The notes: a model not told the origin generated them from the letters alone. A stretch of 64,000 bases of DNA from Candidatus Gastranaerophilales bacterium (GCA_944325065.1 CALUYS010000005.1:17464-81463), one strand, 5' to 3'. Counted from the stretch's first letter, positions 1-8,696 are shown. A program made the numbers and translations.

Positions 1-1
1 T

Positions 2-1249
2 ATTTGGGAAACAAATGAAGACATACGTAGTTTGAAATCTTTAGTACTTTTTGGCTTAAAAGGAATAGCAGCTTATGCTCATCATGCTTATGTTTTAGGA
101 TATTCTGATGATGAAGTAAATGACTTTTTTTATGAAGCATTAACATCTATTTCAAAAGATTTATCAATAAATGACTTGCTTACCTTAGTTTTAAAAACAG
201 GTGAAATTAATTTAAAATGTATGGAATTGCTTGATAAAGCAAACACTCAAACTTATGGGGATCCAACTCCTACAAAAGTGAGTACAACTATAGAAAAAGG
301 TCCATTTATTGTAGTAACAGGTCATGATTTACACGATTTAGAATTACTTCTAAAATAAACAGAAAATAAGAATATCAATATTTATACCCATAGTGAAATG
401 TTGCCTTCTCATGCCTATCCAAAATTAAAAAAATATTCCCACCTTAAAGGTAATTATGGGACTGCTTGGCAAAATCAACAAAAAGAATTCGAAAATATTC
501 CTGCTCCAATTTTATTTACAACAAATTGCATAATGCCAGTTAAAGAAAATTATAAAGATAGAGTCTTTACAACATCTATTGTTTCCTATCCAGAAATTAA
601 ACATATTGATGAAAATAAAGATTTTATACAAATTATTAATAAAGCCATAGAACTTGGTGGATACCAAGAAGATAAAAAACTAACAGGTATAAATGGAGGT
701 AACACTTTAACTGTTGGTTTTGGTCATAATACTGTTTTGAAAGTTGCACCTAAAATTATTGAAGCTATTAAATCAGGTGATTTAAAACATATATTTTTAG
801 TTGGCGGATGTGATGGTGCAAAACCAGGGCGCAATTATTATACTGAATTTGTAAAACATACTCCTAAAAATACCTTAATTTTAACACTTGCTTGTGGGAA
901 ATATAGATTCAACGATCTTAATTTAGGTGAAATAAATGGTATTCCCAGACTTCTTGATATGGGGCAATGCAACGATGCTTATAGTGCAATTAAAATCGGT
1001 GTTGAACTTGCAAAGGCTCTTAATTGTAATATTAATGATTTACCTTTATCTTTTATTTTATCTTGGTATGAACAAAAAGCTGTATGTATTCTTTTAACAC
1101 TTCTTTATTTAGGCATAAAAAATATTAAACTTGGTCCAACTTTGCCAGCATTTGTATCACCAAATGTTTTAAATATATTAGTTGAAAAATTTAATATCTC
1201 AACAATAACTACGCCAGTTAATGATTTAAATGAAATATTATCAAAATAA
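2..1249 (+). pseudogene. hcp: Hybrid cluster protein (hydroxylamine reductase), 5'-partial and broken by an in-frame stop
   Basis: This is the C-terminal part of Hcp, an Fe-S enzyme of nitric oxide/hydroxylamine stress. The frame is open from the left edge of the window (NEDIRSL, then GLKGIAAYAHHA) to a TAA at 356-358. It then continues in the same frame (TENKNINIYTHSEM, then MLPSHAYPKLKKYSHLKGNYG) to a natural stop at 1249. Family ligands survive on both sides: TGEINLK before the stop; TTNC, GGCDGAK, ACGKYR, GQCNDA and WYEQKA after it. At the stop, homologues usually carry a Gln, so one C-to-T change (CAA to TAA) would explain it. No frameshift is needed. The upstream start lies outside the window. 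It could be a recent pseudogene, a polymorphism or an assembly error; a downstream ATG at 398 could restart a non-functional fragment. Confidence 0.85.
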
Positions 1250-1255
1250 ATTTTT

Positions 1256-1675
1256 TTAACAAGCAGTTTCATTTATATCCAGACTATTATTCATCGGATT
1301 CCAACTATCTTTTAAATTATTTTTTATCAAATTCTGATAAAAATTTTCTTTATATTCAAGTAATTCTAATTGTTTTTTAATCTCTTTCATTTGTTTAAGT
1401 GCTTTTTCTTTTGTATTTTGAATTATGTTATAACGTTCTTTTATAGTCGAGTCTCCTGCGATACATAAATCAATATAACGTTTTATGGATTTATTATCTG
1501 TTCCCACCGAACGAAGGCATTTAACTATTTTGACCCAGTTTAAATCATCATCTGAAAAAAGACGAATATTATTTTCATTTCTTTTTATAAACGGAAATAA
1601 ACCTATTTTTGCCCAAAAACGAAGGGTATGCTCTGATATATCCAGTTTATTTGCAACTTCTTTAATTGTATACAT
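1256..1675 (-). CDS. MerR-family transcriptional regulator
   Basis: This 139-residue protein begins MYTIKEVANKLDISEHTLRFW, the typical winged-helix start of MerR regulators (HTH about residues 1-40, wing to about 70). A Lys/Glu-rich coiled-coil dimerisation helix follows at about 75-125. The ATG at 1675 is chosen because AGGATTA lies just upstream and because the longer frame would run into the divergent transporter gene. There is no cysteine metal-binding pattern in the helix end apart from a C-terminal Cys, so an organic effector is more likely than a metal. The gene is divergent from the EamA transporter, whose promoter has the long spacer typical of MerR targets. A near-identical site lies before the DXS-like gene, so this protein probably controls both. 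Confidence 0.9.
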   Translation of the reverse strand: MYTIKEVANKLDISEHTLRFWAKIGLFPFIKRNENNIRLFSDDDLNWVKIVKCLRSVGTDNKSIKRYIDLCIAGDSTIKERYNIIQNTKEKALKQMKEIKKQLELLEYKENFYQNLIKNNLKDSWNPMNNSLDINETAC

Positions 1676-1710
1676 TATGTTAATCCTATTTAACTTTTTT
1701 AACAAAAAAT

Positions 1711-1741
1711 TTGACTTAGAGTAACTATCAATGAGTATACT
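1711..1741 (+). promoter_or_regulatory. MerR-type promoter with 19-bp spacer
   Basis: A -35 box TTGACT (1711-1716) and a -10 box TATACT (1736-1741) are separated by 19 bp, the over-long spacing that MerR activators correct by twisting DNA. The spacer holds AGAGTAACTATCAA, an imperfect dyad centred on AGTAACT. The same core is present at 5462-5482 on the other strand. It drives the EamA transporter and DUF3737 genes. Confidence 0.7.
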
Positions 1742-1775
1742 ATTATTGTTACACAAGTTATGAAGTTTGAAAAGT

Positions 1776-2732
1776 ATGAAAATATCACAAAAAAAATTAT
1801 TTTTTACATGCAATTTATGCTTATTTATCTCAGCTTTTATAGCAGGATTATCATTTGTTGCCCAAAAATCAGGTATGACATATATGGGACCTTTTACTTT
1901 TAATGCAATAAGATGTTTTTTAGGTGCAGCTTGCCTTTTACCTTTGATTTTATTTAATAATAAAAAATACTCACAAAAAAAAAATCATTCACACAAATTT
2001 CTCCTTGTAAAAGGTTCGATAATTTCAGGCATATTACTTTTTATTGCACTTTCAGTTAACCAGTATGCAATGATATATTCCCAAGCGGGCAAAGCTGGGT
2101 TCATTACGTCTTTATATATTATTTTCGTACCTATTATCTCCATATTTTTAAAAGAAAAAATAAAGCCAAATGTTCTTTTAAGTATAATTCTTTCAGTTAT
2201 AGGGCTTTATTTATTATGTGTAAAAGAAAGTTTAAAATTTGAATTTTATGATATATTTTTAATAATAAGTGCATTTTTCTTTTCAATACATTTGCTTGTT
2301 TTAAGCCATTATTCTAAAAAATGCAGTACAATTAATCTTTCAAGTTTACAATTTTTAACTGTTGGTATTTTATCTCTGCCTTTTATGTTTATTTTTGAGA
2401 CCCCACTTTTAACTTCAATAATGGCAGGATACAAACCTTTACTATTTGCTGGTGTTGTTGTAACAGGTGTGGCTTATACACTTCAAATATTTGGATATAA
2501 AGCAGTAAAACCTATTTTAGCAACGCTTATATTAAGTAGTGAAGCGATTTTTGCTGTCTTGGGCGGGATAGTTTTGCTTGATGAAAAATTAAATCTTAAC
2601 GAAGTATTAGGATGTCTTCTTATGACTCTAGCCATTATTTTATCTCAACTAGATTTTAAAAATACAATAAATAGAAAGAATATTATAAAGGAGATTATTT
2701 ATGAAAAAATTAGTTCAAAACAAAATATTTGA
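1776..2732 (+). CDS. EamA/DMT-family membrane transporter
   Basis: This roughly 318-residue inner-membrane protein has about ten hydrophobic segments in two halves, as in the EamA (drug/metabolite transporter) family. The N-terminal half has the signature around FVAQKSGMTYMGPFTFNA and the C-terminal half the conserved LSSEAIFAVLGGIVLLDEKL block. The substrate cannot be read from sequence; family members export amino acids, metabolites or drugs. The start is taken at ATG 1776; a TTG at 1767 is also in frame. It is divergent from merR and transcribed from the MerR-type promoter at 1711-1741. Its last 32 bases overlap the DUF3737 gene, which suggests co-translation. Confidence 0.9.
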   Translation: MKISQKKLFFTCNLCLFISAFIAGLSFVAQKSGMTYMGPFTFNAIRCFLGAACLLPLILFNNKKYSQKKNHSHKFLLVKGSIISGILLFIALSVNQYAMIYSQAGKAGFITSLYIIFVPIISIFLKEKIKPNVLLSIILSVIGLYLLCVKESLKFEFYDIFLIISAFFFSIHLLVLSHYSKKCSTINLSSLQFLTVGILSLPFMFIFETPLLTSIMAGYKPLLFAGVVVTGVAYTLQIFGYKAVKPILATLILSSEAIFAVLGGIVLLDEKLNLNEVLGCLLMTLAIILSQLDFKNTINRKNIIKEIIYEKISSKQNI

Positions 2733-3567
2733 TGCAGAAAGAGCATTATATAATATTAATGATGTACAAATTATAAACTGTAAATTTGAAGGACAAATGG
2801 ATGGAGAATCTATTTTAAAAGAATGTAGAAATTATAATGTTATTGATTGTTCTTTTTCTCTTCGATATCCTATGTGGCACGGTGAAAACTTCTCACTTAT
2901 AAATTCAAAAATGGATGAAAAAACAAGAGCTCCTATATGGTATTCTAAAAATGGGAAGATTGAAAATTCTAAAATTAATGGAATAAAATGTATTCGTGAG
3001 TGTGAGAATATTGTAATTAAAAAATGCACTATTAATTCATCAGAATTTGGTTGGAAATCGGATAATTTAAAAATATATGATACAGATATAATCTCTGAAT
3101 ATTTTCTTTTTGATTCAAAAAATATTGAAATAAAAAATTTAAATATGAAAGGGAAATATTCTTTTCAATATATTGAAAATTTAAATATAAAAGATTCTTA
3201 TTTAGATACAAAAGATGCATTTTGGCACAGTAAAAATATACTTGTTGAAAATAGCTATGTAAAAGGTGAATATTTAGGTTGGTTTTCCCAAAATTTAACA
3301 TTTGTTAATTGTAAAATTATAGGAACTCAGCCTTTATGTTATTGTAAAAATTTAAAACTTATTGATTGTACAATGGAAAATACCGATTTATCATTTGAAT
3401 ATTCAGATGTTGATGGTCAAATTATAGGCAATATAATGTCAGTCAAAAATCCAAAATCTGGAATTATTGAAGCTGATAGTGTTGGTGAAATTATTATGGA
3501 TAAGGAAGAAGATACTGCTATTAAATGTAATGGTGCAGTTAAAATACGTCAAAATATAGTAGTTTAA
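2701..3567 (+). CDS. DUF3737 family protein (right-handed beta-helix type)
   Basis: This 288-residue protein is built of short repeats such as NSKINGIK, NCKIIGT and DCTMENT, giving the alternating pattern of a right-handed beta-helix. It matches what I know of the DUF3737 family, common in Firmicutes and of unknown function. It contains several WHG/WHS/WYS turns (MWHGENFS, FWHSKNI, GWFSQN). There is no signal peptide, so it is probably cytoplasmic. The start at 2701 has a strong AAGGAG site at 2688-2693 inside the end of the transporter gene, so the two form an operon. It ends before a strong bidirectional terminator. Confidence 0.85.
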   Translation: MKKLVQNKIFDAERALYNINDVQIINCKFEGQMDGESILKECRNYNVIDCSFSLRYPMWHGENFSLINSKMDEKTRAPIWYSKNGKIENSKINGIKCIRECENIVIKKCTINSSEFGWKSDNLKIYDTDIISEYFLFDSKNIEIKNLNMKGKYSFQYIENLNIKDSYLDTKDAFWHSKNILVENSYVKGEYLGWFSQNLTFVNCKIIGTQPLCYCKNLKLIDCTMENTDLSFEYSDVDGQIIGNIMSVKNPKSGIIEADSVGEIIMDKEEDTAIKCNGAVKIRQNIVV

Positions 3568-3590
3568 AAAATAGTGTTAAAATTAAAAAA

Positions 3591-3628
3591 AGAGAAGCAA
3601 AAAAAATAAATCTGCTTCTCTCTTTTTT
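3591..3628. terminator. Bidirectional rho-independent terminator
   Basis: Stem AGAGAAGCA (3591-3599) pairs with TGCTTCTCT (3613-3621), with a T-run after it and an A-run before it. It separates the converging DUF3737 and DXS-like genes and can serve both strands. Confidence 0.85.
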
Positions 3629-3640
3629 GTGACATAAAAA

Positions 3641-5407
3641 TTAAATATATTTTAAAATATCTTCAACAATTTGCAAAGGAGTCAATCGATAACGTTTATA
3701 AAGTTCATCTAAAGGTACTCTATCTGTAAATTCTTTTTTTGCACCGTAATTTAAAACTTTCATATTTGAATTTCCGTAAAACCGAGTTATTTTTTCTCCA
3801 AACCCACCATCAATAACACCATCTTCAAGTGTTATAACAAGGTTATGATTAGCATTTAGACTTTCAAGAAGTTCAACATCAACACCTGTAATAAATTTTG
3901 GATTAATTACTGTTGGGTTAATATTATGCTTTTCTTTTAGATTTTTAGCAACTCTCTCACCTAAATGATAAAAATTACCAAGTCCAATAATGGCAACTTT
4001 TTCTCCATTATTTGTAACTTTATATTTATTTAAAATTGAATAGTCTGTATTATCAACTTGACCCGATGAAACCATTTCCCCAAAAGGCACACGAATTGCA
4101 AGCGGATGAGCTGTTTGTTTATATGCATATTCAAGCATAGCTTGATATTCTTCTTTATTTGTTGGTGCAAGATATATAAGATTTGGGATATTTGACATCA
4201 ATGGGATATCAAAAATACCCAAATGAGTAGCATCAGCATTTGTTATTGCTCCCCAGTAAATAAGAAGAGTTATTGGAGAATTATTTAAACATAAATCTTG
4301 TGAAAGCTGGTCATAAGTTCTTTGAATGAATGATGATAACACTGCTAAAAACGGTTTTGCACCGCTTTTTGCAAGAGCTGAACCATAGGCAATAGCATGT
4401 TCTTCAGCTATTCCTACATCAATATACTGTTTATTTTCACCTAATTTTTCTCTAAATTCGTGATTAAAACCATAGGCTCCTGGAGTTGCAGGCGTGATTG
4501 CCACAACTGTTTTATCATCTTTTGCTTTATTAAGTATAAAATCAGTTGTTATGGAATTATAATTTTCTGGAACATTCCCATTATTTTGAATTTGTTCATT
4601 ATTATCATCTAACGTGTTTGGCAAAATCCAGTGAAACATTTCTTTATTTATTTCTGCACATTTTAACCCATGCCCTTTTTGAGTTTTCACATGAACAACA
4701 ATAGGATGATTGCTGTCTTTAACTTTTTTAAACACATCAATCATTTTTTGGATGTTGTTACCATCGTCAGCATAAAGATAATCAAATCCTAAAGATTTAA
4801 AGAAATTAAGCTCTGCAACACCATTTGTTTCTCGCAATAGTTTTAAATTTTGATACAAACCGCCTTGATTTTCAGCAATTGACATATCATTATCGTTTAC
4901 AACAATAATCAAATTGCCATTAAGACAAGAAGCATTATTAAAACCTTCATAAGCTTCGCCCCCTGATAATGAACCATCACCAATGAGTGCAATGACATTT
5001 CCTTTGTCACCTTTCAAATCTCGAGCCTTTGCGACACCTAATGCAAGACTAACTGATGTTGAAGTATGACCAACTTTAAATAAATCATGACAACTTTCTT
5101 CTGGTGATGTATAACCTGAATATTTAAAATATTCATCACAATTTGTAAAACATTCCTTTCTTCCAGTTAAAATTTTATGAGGATAACATTGATGTGAAAC
5201 ATCATATATTATTTTATCCTCAGGCGAATTAAAAACATAATGCATTGCAATTGTTGTTTCAACTATTCCTAAATTGGGCCCTAAATGTCCTCCTGTTGTA
5301 TTAACTTTTTTTATTATAAATTGTCTCATTTCACAAGCAAGATTGTTTAATTCTTCAATTGTAAGCTTTTTTAAATCATTTGGTTCATTAATTTTCTCAA
5401 TAATCAT
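3641..5407 (-). CDS. DXS-like thiamine-diphosphate enzyme (1-deoxyxylulose-5-phosphate synthase family, divergent)
   Basis: This 588-residue protein has the full DXS architecture: a ThDP-binding domain with GDGSLSGG (143-150) and NDNDMSIAEN (171-180), a pyrimidine-binding domain with the catalytic Glu in DVGIAEEHA (about 325), and a C-terminal transketolase domain. It departs from housekeeping DXS at HLGPNLG (41-47), DVSHQ (69-73) and GHTSTS (113-118), and SGYTSP replaces the usual SGF-K stretch. These variants fit the DXS-like paralogues I recall from Firmicutes, some of which lack the DXP pathway, so its donor and acceptor are uncertain. It probably joins a pyruvate-like donor to an aldehyde. 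It stands alone with a MerR-type operator upstream (5452-5482), linking it to the transporter/DUF3737 operon. It could still be the organism's only DXS. Confidence 0.85.
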   Translation of the reverse strand: MIIEKINEPNDLKKLTIEELNNLACEMRQFIIKKVNTTGGHLGPNLGIVETTIAMHYVFNSPEDKIIYDVSHQCYPHKILTGRKECFTNCDEYFKYSGYTSPEESCHDLFKVGHTSTSVSLALGVAKARDLKGDKGNVIALIGDGSLSGGEAYEGFNNASCLNGNLIIVVNDNDMSIAENQGGLYQNLKLLRETNGVAELNFFKSLGFDYLYADDGNNIQKMIDVFKKVKDSNHPIVVHVKTQKGHGLKCAEINKEMFHWILPNTLDDNNEQIQNNGNVPENYNSITTDFILNKAKDDKTVVAITPATPGAYGFNHEFREKLGENKQYIDVGIAEEHAIAYGSALAKSGAKPFLAVLSSFIQRTYDQLSQDLCLNNSPITLLIYWGAITNADATHLGIFDIPLMSNIPNLIYLAPTNKEEYQAMLEYAYKQTAHPLAIRVPFGEMVSSGQVDNTDYSILNKYKVTNNGEKVAIIGLGNFYHLGERVAKNLKEKHNINPTVINPKFITGVDVELLESLNANHNLVITLEDGVIDGGFGEKITRFYGNSNMKVLNYGAKKEFTDRVPLDELYKRYRLTPLQIVEDILKYI

Positions 5408-5451
5408 AATATTTTCCCTCTTAATTATAAAAAAAATTTATATATACTATT

Positions 5452-5482
5452 ATTTTATAATTTGATAGTTACTCTTAGTCAA
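5452..5482 (-). promoter_or_regulatory. MerR-type operator/promoter of the DXS-like gene
   Basis: On the minus strand, TTGACT (5482-5477) is followed by AGAGTAACTATCAA. It differs from the operator at 1711-1731 at one of 21 positions. A -10 can be read as TAAAAT with a 19-bp spacer or TATAAA with a 17-bp spacer. The ATG of the DXS-like gene lies about 45 bp downstream. Confidence 0.65.
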
Positions 5483-5516
5483 GAACAAAATAATTGAAAA
5501 AAGTTAAATTTTTTAT

Positions 5517-5738
5517 TTATAAACCAAAAAGATCTTTTCGAATATCACAAATATTGTGTCTAATTATTTTTAAATGTTGAGTTAAAATAATTGATAACGA
5601 AACAATATCAACATGTTTAGCATTTGGTTCATCTTCAATTAATAACTGCAATATATTTGCCATAGCTTGCACATGACTTATATCATTCAAAAATTTATCC
5701 ATATTATTTTTAATTTTTTTATATTTTTTTATTTTCAT
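5517..5738 (-). CDS. Small helical hypothetical protein
   Basis: This 73-residue product is not recognised. It is mostly helical, with a Lys-rich start (MKIKKYKKIKNN) and a leucine-rich middle (MANILQLLIEDE, IILTQHLKIIRHN). A strong AAGGAG Shine-Dalgarno at correct spacing supports it as a real gene. It lies upstream of the DXS-like gene on the same strand, but its own position before that gene's promoter suggests a separate unit. It could be a small regulator, but nothing in the sequence proves it. Confidence 0.65.
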   Translation of the reverse strand: MKIKKYKKIKNNMDKFLNDISHVQAMANILQLLIEDEPNAKHVDIVSLSIILTQHLKIIRHNICDIRKDLFGL

Positions 5739-5890
5739 TGTTATCTCCTTTTTGTATATTAAGTTTTATTAAAGTACAATATTATTTTTATAAGAATTTT
5801 CTCGTTATTTTAAGATAATTGTAAAATGATTCTTATTTAATGTCAAATTTTCGTATAAAAGATATAATGTTCTTTTGGAGAAAAGAATTT

Positions 5891-6103
5891 ATGAGTATTC
5901 GCAAAAGAATTAAAGTTTTATTAGCTCAGGAGCAAACTACTTTAACAAATATAATACAAGTTTTAGCCTTAAACAAAAATAAAAATATAACGATAAACAG
6001 TTTATCTCAAAAACTTATAAAAAATACAATAAAATTTAGAGAAGTTGAGGAGATACTTGATGTTTTGGATTATGATATAATTTTTAAAAAACGTGATAAA
6101 TAA
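5891..6103 (+). CDS. Small HTH-like regulator
   Basis: The 70-residue product resembles short Xre-like DNA-binding proteins: a helix (IRKRIKVLLAQEQTTL), a turn, a probable recognition segment TINSLSQKLIK, then REVEEILDVLDYDIIFKK, the tail pattern of a small regulator family seen in Firmicutes. The start is ATG 5891, with GGAG about ten bases upstream; an earlier in-frame ATG at 5840 has no ribosome binding site. It is divergent from the small gene at 5517-5738 and is followed by a long non-coding gap. The target is unknown. Confidence 0.7.
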   Translation: MSIRKRIKVLLAQEQTTLTNIIQVLALNKNKNITINSLSQKLIKNTIKFREVEEILDVLDYDIIFKKRDK

Positions 6104-6140
6104 AAAAGGATTCAAAAATACAAGGAATAAAAATAGGGTG

Positions 6141-6261
6141 AGTGGATTGGTAGGTACTTTTAAAAAACCATTATGTTAAGCAAAATAGATTTTGTTTTGT
6201 TCAGGGTTTTACCTGCGTTTAAAGTTATCATTAAACTTTTTTTTCATTGAATGTATCCACT
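6141..6261. other. Candidate structured RNA element (uncertain)
   Basis: AGTGGAT (6141-6147) can pair with ATCCACT (6255-6261) to close a region containing smaller hairpins, the clearest being CAGG-GTTTTA-CCTG (6202-6215), with weaker TGGT/ACCA and AAAGTT/AACTTT pairs. No protein frame is present. It may be a small RNA or a leader. I do not recognise a family, and AT-rich DNA gives weak stems by chance. Confidence 0.3.
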
Positions 6262-6366
6262 TAACATTAATAAGATGCTTAAATAAATTTAGCATGACAT
6301 GTTAGATGTTTATTATATACATTAATTTTTTGGAAAAATAAACTCTCAAAAAAGATTGAACTATCC

Positions 6367-6519
6367 AAAAAGGAGGTTTTAGGGGGGGCAATTGACATGT
6401 CTTGGATTTGCTCCAAACTCAAAAAGCTTTGCCTTTTGTGTTTCGCTCAAGTCGGCTCAGTTTGGTCACCATCCGGTCTCGCTTTTTTTGCCCTAACAAA
6501 AACCTATCCTCTTTTTTTG
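6367..6519. other. GC-richer island bounded by imperfect inverted repeats (possible ncRNA or MITE-like element)
   Basis: The left arm (AAAAAGGAGGTTTTAGGG) and the right arm (CCCTAACAAAAACCT, then ATCCTCTTTTTTT) are imperfectly complementary and enclose about 110 bases that are close to half G+C by eye, against a background far lower. Inside is a hairpin TTGGA/TCCAA (6402-6416). A T-run ends the right arm, as after a plus-strand RNA. No coding frame is convincing. It could be a hairpin RNA or a remnant of a small mobile element; no transposase is nearby. Confidence 0.4.
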
Positions 6520-6695
6520 TAACAGCTAAATCTTAAAAATTATTCATTTCGTGGACTTTAGAAAGTTTATACCACATTGATTGTCCATTTTATTATATCG
6601 AAAATATGTATAATTATAAAGATAATCTAGTATTTTATTATAACTTTTTTAATAGGATAATTTTAACAAAATATTGTATTGAGAAACAAATTGTA

Positions 6696-6715
6696 GTAAA
6701 CTAAGAAAAGTTTAC
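6696..6715 (+). promoter_or_regulatory. Inverted repeat just before the leuC ribosome binding site
   Basis: GTAAACT (6696-6702) and AGTTTAC (6709-6715) form a 7-bp stem with a 6-base loop. It ends 5 bases before AAGGAG (6721-6726). It may be an operator or a 5'-UTR hairpin controlling leuC and the genes behind it. Confidence 0.4.
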
Positions 6716-6736
6716 AAGTAAAGGAGAGATTGAACT

Positions 6737-8005
6737 ATGTCAAATACAAAAATGACAATAACTGAGAAGATATTTGCCACACATGCAGGTTTAGAATCGG
6801 TTAAAGCAGGGGATTTGATTGAAGCAAAAGTAGATATAACACTTGCAAATGACATAACAGGACCCGTTGCTATAAATGAATTTCGCAAGATTGGTGTAAA
6901 TAAAGTATTTGACAAAGAACGTGTGGTTTTTGTGCCTGATCATTTTGTGCCAAATAAAGATATAAAATCAGCTGAACAAGTTAATCTTATTCGTAAATTT
7001 GCAAAGGAAATGGGTATAAAGCACTTTTTTGAAGTGGGACGTATGGGGATTGAACACGCATTGTTGCCTGATAGTGGGATTGTGACAGCAGGTGATTTAA
7101 TTATAGGTGCAGATTCTCACACTTGTACTTATGGAGCATTAGGTGCTTTTTCAACAGGTGTTGGATCAACGGACCTTGCTTGTGCTATGGCATCTGGTGA
7201 AACCTGGTTTAAAGTACCTCAAGCTATAAAAGTTGAGTTTGAAGGCGAATTAAATAAATGGGTTAGTGCAAAAGATTTAGTTTTATACTTAATTGGTGAT
7301 ATTGGTGTTGATGGTGCTTTATATAAAACATTGGAAATTGGTGGGTCAACAATTCGCAATATGGAAATGGATGGAAGATTTACTTTTTGTAATATGGCTA
7401 TTGAAGCAGGTGCCAAAAATGGTATCATTGAACCTGATGAAAAAACAGCTAAATATCTTGAAAATAGAGAATTGAGAAAAGGTGTATTCTATAAATCCGA
7501 TGAAGGTGCAAGTTATGAAAGGGTTATAAAATATAATGTTAAGGATATTGAACCACAGGTTGCGTTTCCTCATTTACCCGAGAACACAAAACCTATATCA
7601 CAAGTTGGAGAAATAAAAATTAATCAAGCTGTTATAGGTAGTTGTACAAACGGTCGTTTGTCTGATTTAAAAATAGCTGCTGAAATACTTCGTGGTAATA
7701 AAGTTAATCCTGATGTACGATTGATTGTTTTCCCTGGAACGCAAGATATCTATTTAAAAGCTATTGAAATGGGTTATATTCAAGATATAATTAAAGCTGG
7801 TGGAGCGGTTTCAACACCAACTTGTGGTCCATGCTTAGGTGGACATGCAGGTATACTGGCAGCAGGAGAAAGAGCAATTTCAACTACAAATAGAAACTTT
7901 GTGGGTCGTATGGGGCATGTTAATAGTGAAGTTTATCTAAGTTCACCAGCTATTGCAGCTGCTAGTGCTATAAAAGGAATTATTACCTCTCCTGAAAATT
8001 TATAA
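6737..8005 (+). CDS. leuC: 3-isopropylmalate dehydratase large subunit (LeuC/homoaconitase family)
   Basis: The 422-residue protein is an aconitase-superfamily large subunit of the short (about 420 aa) type. The [4Fe-4S] ligands are Cys303 in IGSCTNG and Cys363 and Cys366 in [17 protein letters not shown] is the active-site block. With a LeuD small subunit it would isomerise 2- and 3-isopropylmalate in leucine synthesis. No leuD lies in this window; the next genes make riboflavin. The close homoaconitase-type subfamily cannot be excluded. The start is ATG 6737 with AAGGAG at ideal distance, preceded by an inverted repeat that may regulate it. Confidence 0.9.
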   Translation: MSNTKMTITEKIFATHAGLESVKAGDLIEAKVDITLANDITGPVAINEFRKIGVNKVFDKERVVFVPDHFVPNKDIKSAEQVNLIRKFAKEMGIKHFFEVGRMGIEHALLPDSGIVTAGDLIIGADSHTCTYGALGAFSTGVGSTDLACAMASGETWFKVPQAIKVEFEGELNKWVSAKDLVLYLIGDIGVDGALYKTLEIGGSTIRNMEMDGRFTFCNMAIEAGAKNGIIEPDEKTAKYLENRELRKGVFYKSDEGASYERVIKYNVKDIEPQVAFPHLPENTKPISQVGEIKINQAVIGSCTNGRLSDLKIAAEILRGNKVNPDVRLIVFPGTQDIYLKAIEMGYIQDIIKAGGAVSTPTCGPCLGGHAGILAAGERAISTTNRNFVGRMGHVNSEVYLSSPAIAAASAIKGIITSPENL

Positions 8006-8020
8006 CTTAAGGATTTTAAT

Positions 8021-8668
8021 ATGTTTACAGGCTTGATTGAACAAGTTGGTGTTGTAAATGGTATTAACAAAATTAATGATGGTTATTTGCTCAATATATT
8101 GTGTCATACACCCTTTGATGACTTAAAAATAGGCAATTCCATTGCTGTTAATGGTGTGTGTTTGACTATCGAAAATTTTGAAAATAGTAATGTATATTTT
8201 TTTGGGGCTCAAAATACCTTTAATATAACTAATTTAAAGTATCTCAAAATCAATGACAAGGTAAATCTTGAAAGAGCATTAAAACTGTCTTCAAGACTTG
8301 ATGGACATATCTTGACTGGTCACGTTGAAACAATCGTTAAAATTGTTGAAATTCAAAAAAATATGAACACTTTTATTTTTAAATTTGAATTGCCAAATAA
8401 TAACTTAAACAAATACATTTGCAACAAGGGGTCTATTGGTATAAATGGAATAAGTTTAACAATCTCAAATATTGAAAAAAATAAATATTTTGAATCCATC
8501 ATTATTCACCATACACTTGATAAAACTAATTTAAAATATTTAGAAATTGGAAATTATGTTAATATTGAAACAGATATTTTGGCAAAATATGTAGAAAATA
8601 TGCTAAACTTAAATAAAAAAGAAGAAAAACTTGATTATAACAAATTAAATGAGTATGGATTTATATAA
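8021..8668 (+). CDS. ribE: Riboflavin synthase, alpha subunit
   Basis: The 215-residue product begins MFTGLIEQVG, the hallmark of riboflavin synthase, and contains the two tandem lumazine-binding barrels: first half with NGVCLTI and DGHILTGHVE, second with GSIGINGISLTI and LKYLEIGNYVNIETD. It dismutates two 6,7-dimethyl-8-ribityllumazine molecules into riboflavin plus a pyrimidine. It sits 15 bases after leuC and 28 bases before ribBA, so the three probably share a transcript. No FMN riboswitch was recognised upstream. Confidence 0.95.
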   Translation: MFTGLIEQVGVVNGINKINDGYLLNILCHTPFDDLKIGNSIAVNGVCLTIENFENSNVYFFGAQNTFNITNLKYLKINDKVNLERALKLSSRLDGHILTGHVETIVKIVEIQKNMNTFIFKFELPNNNLNKYICNKGSIGINGISLTISNIEKNKYFESIIIHHTLDKTNLKYLEIGNYVNIETDILAKYVENMLNLNKKEEKLDYNKLNEYGFI

Positions 8669-8696
8669 ATAGAAAACAAAGGAATGTTTTAAGCAA

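Noticed and set aside
6367..6519. 6S RNA or tmRNA
   Set aside because: A long hairpin is suggestive of 6S, but I see no consensus central bubble, and no tmRNA-type ends or tag frame.
6361..6736. T-box leader or riboswitch before leuC
   Set aside because: No conserved T-box sequence (UGGNACC) or specifier loop was found, nor any riboswitch core that I know.
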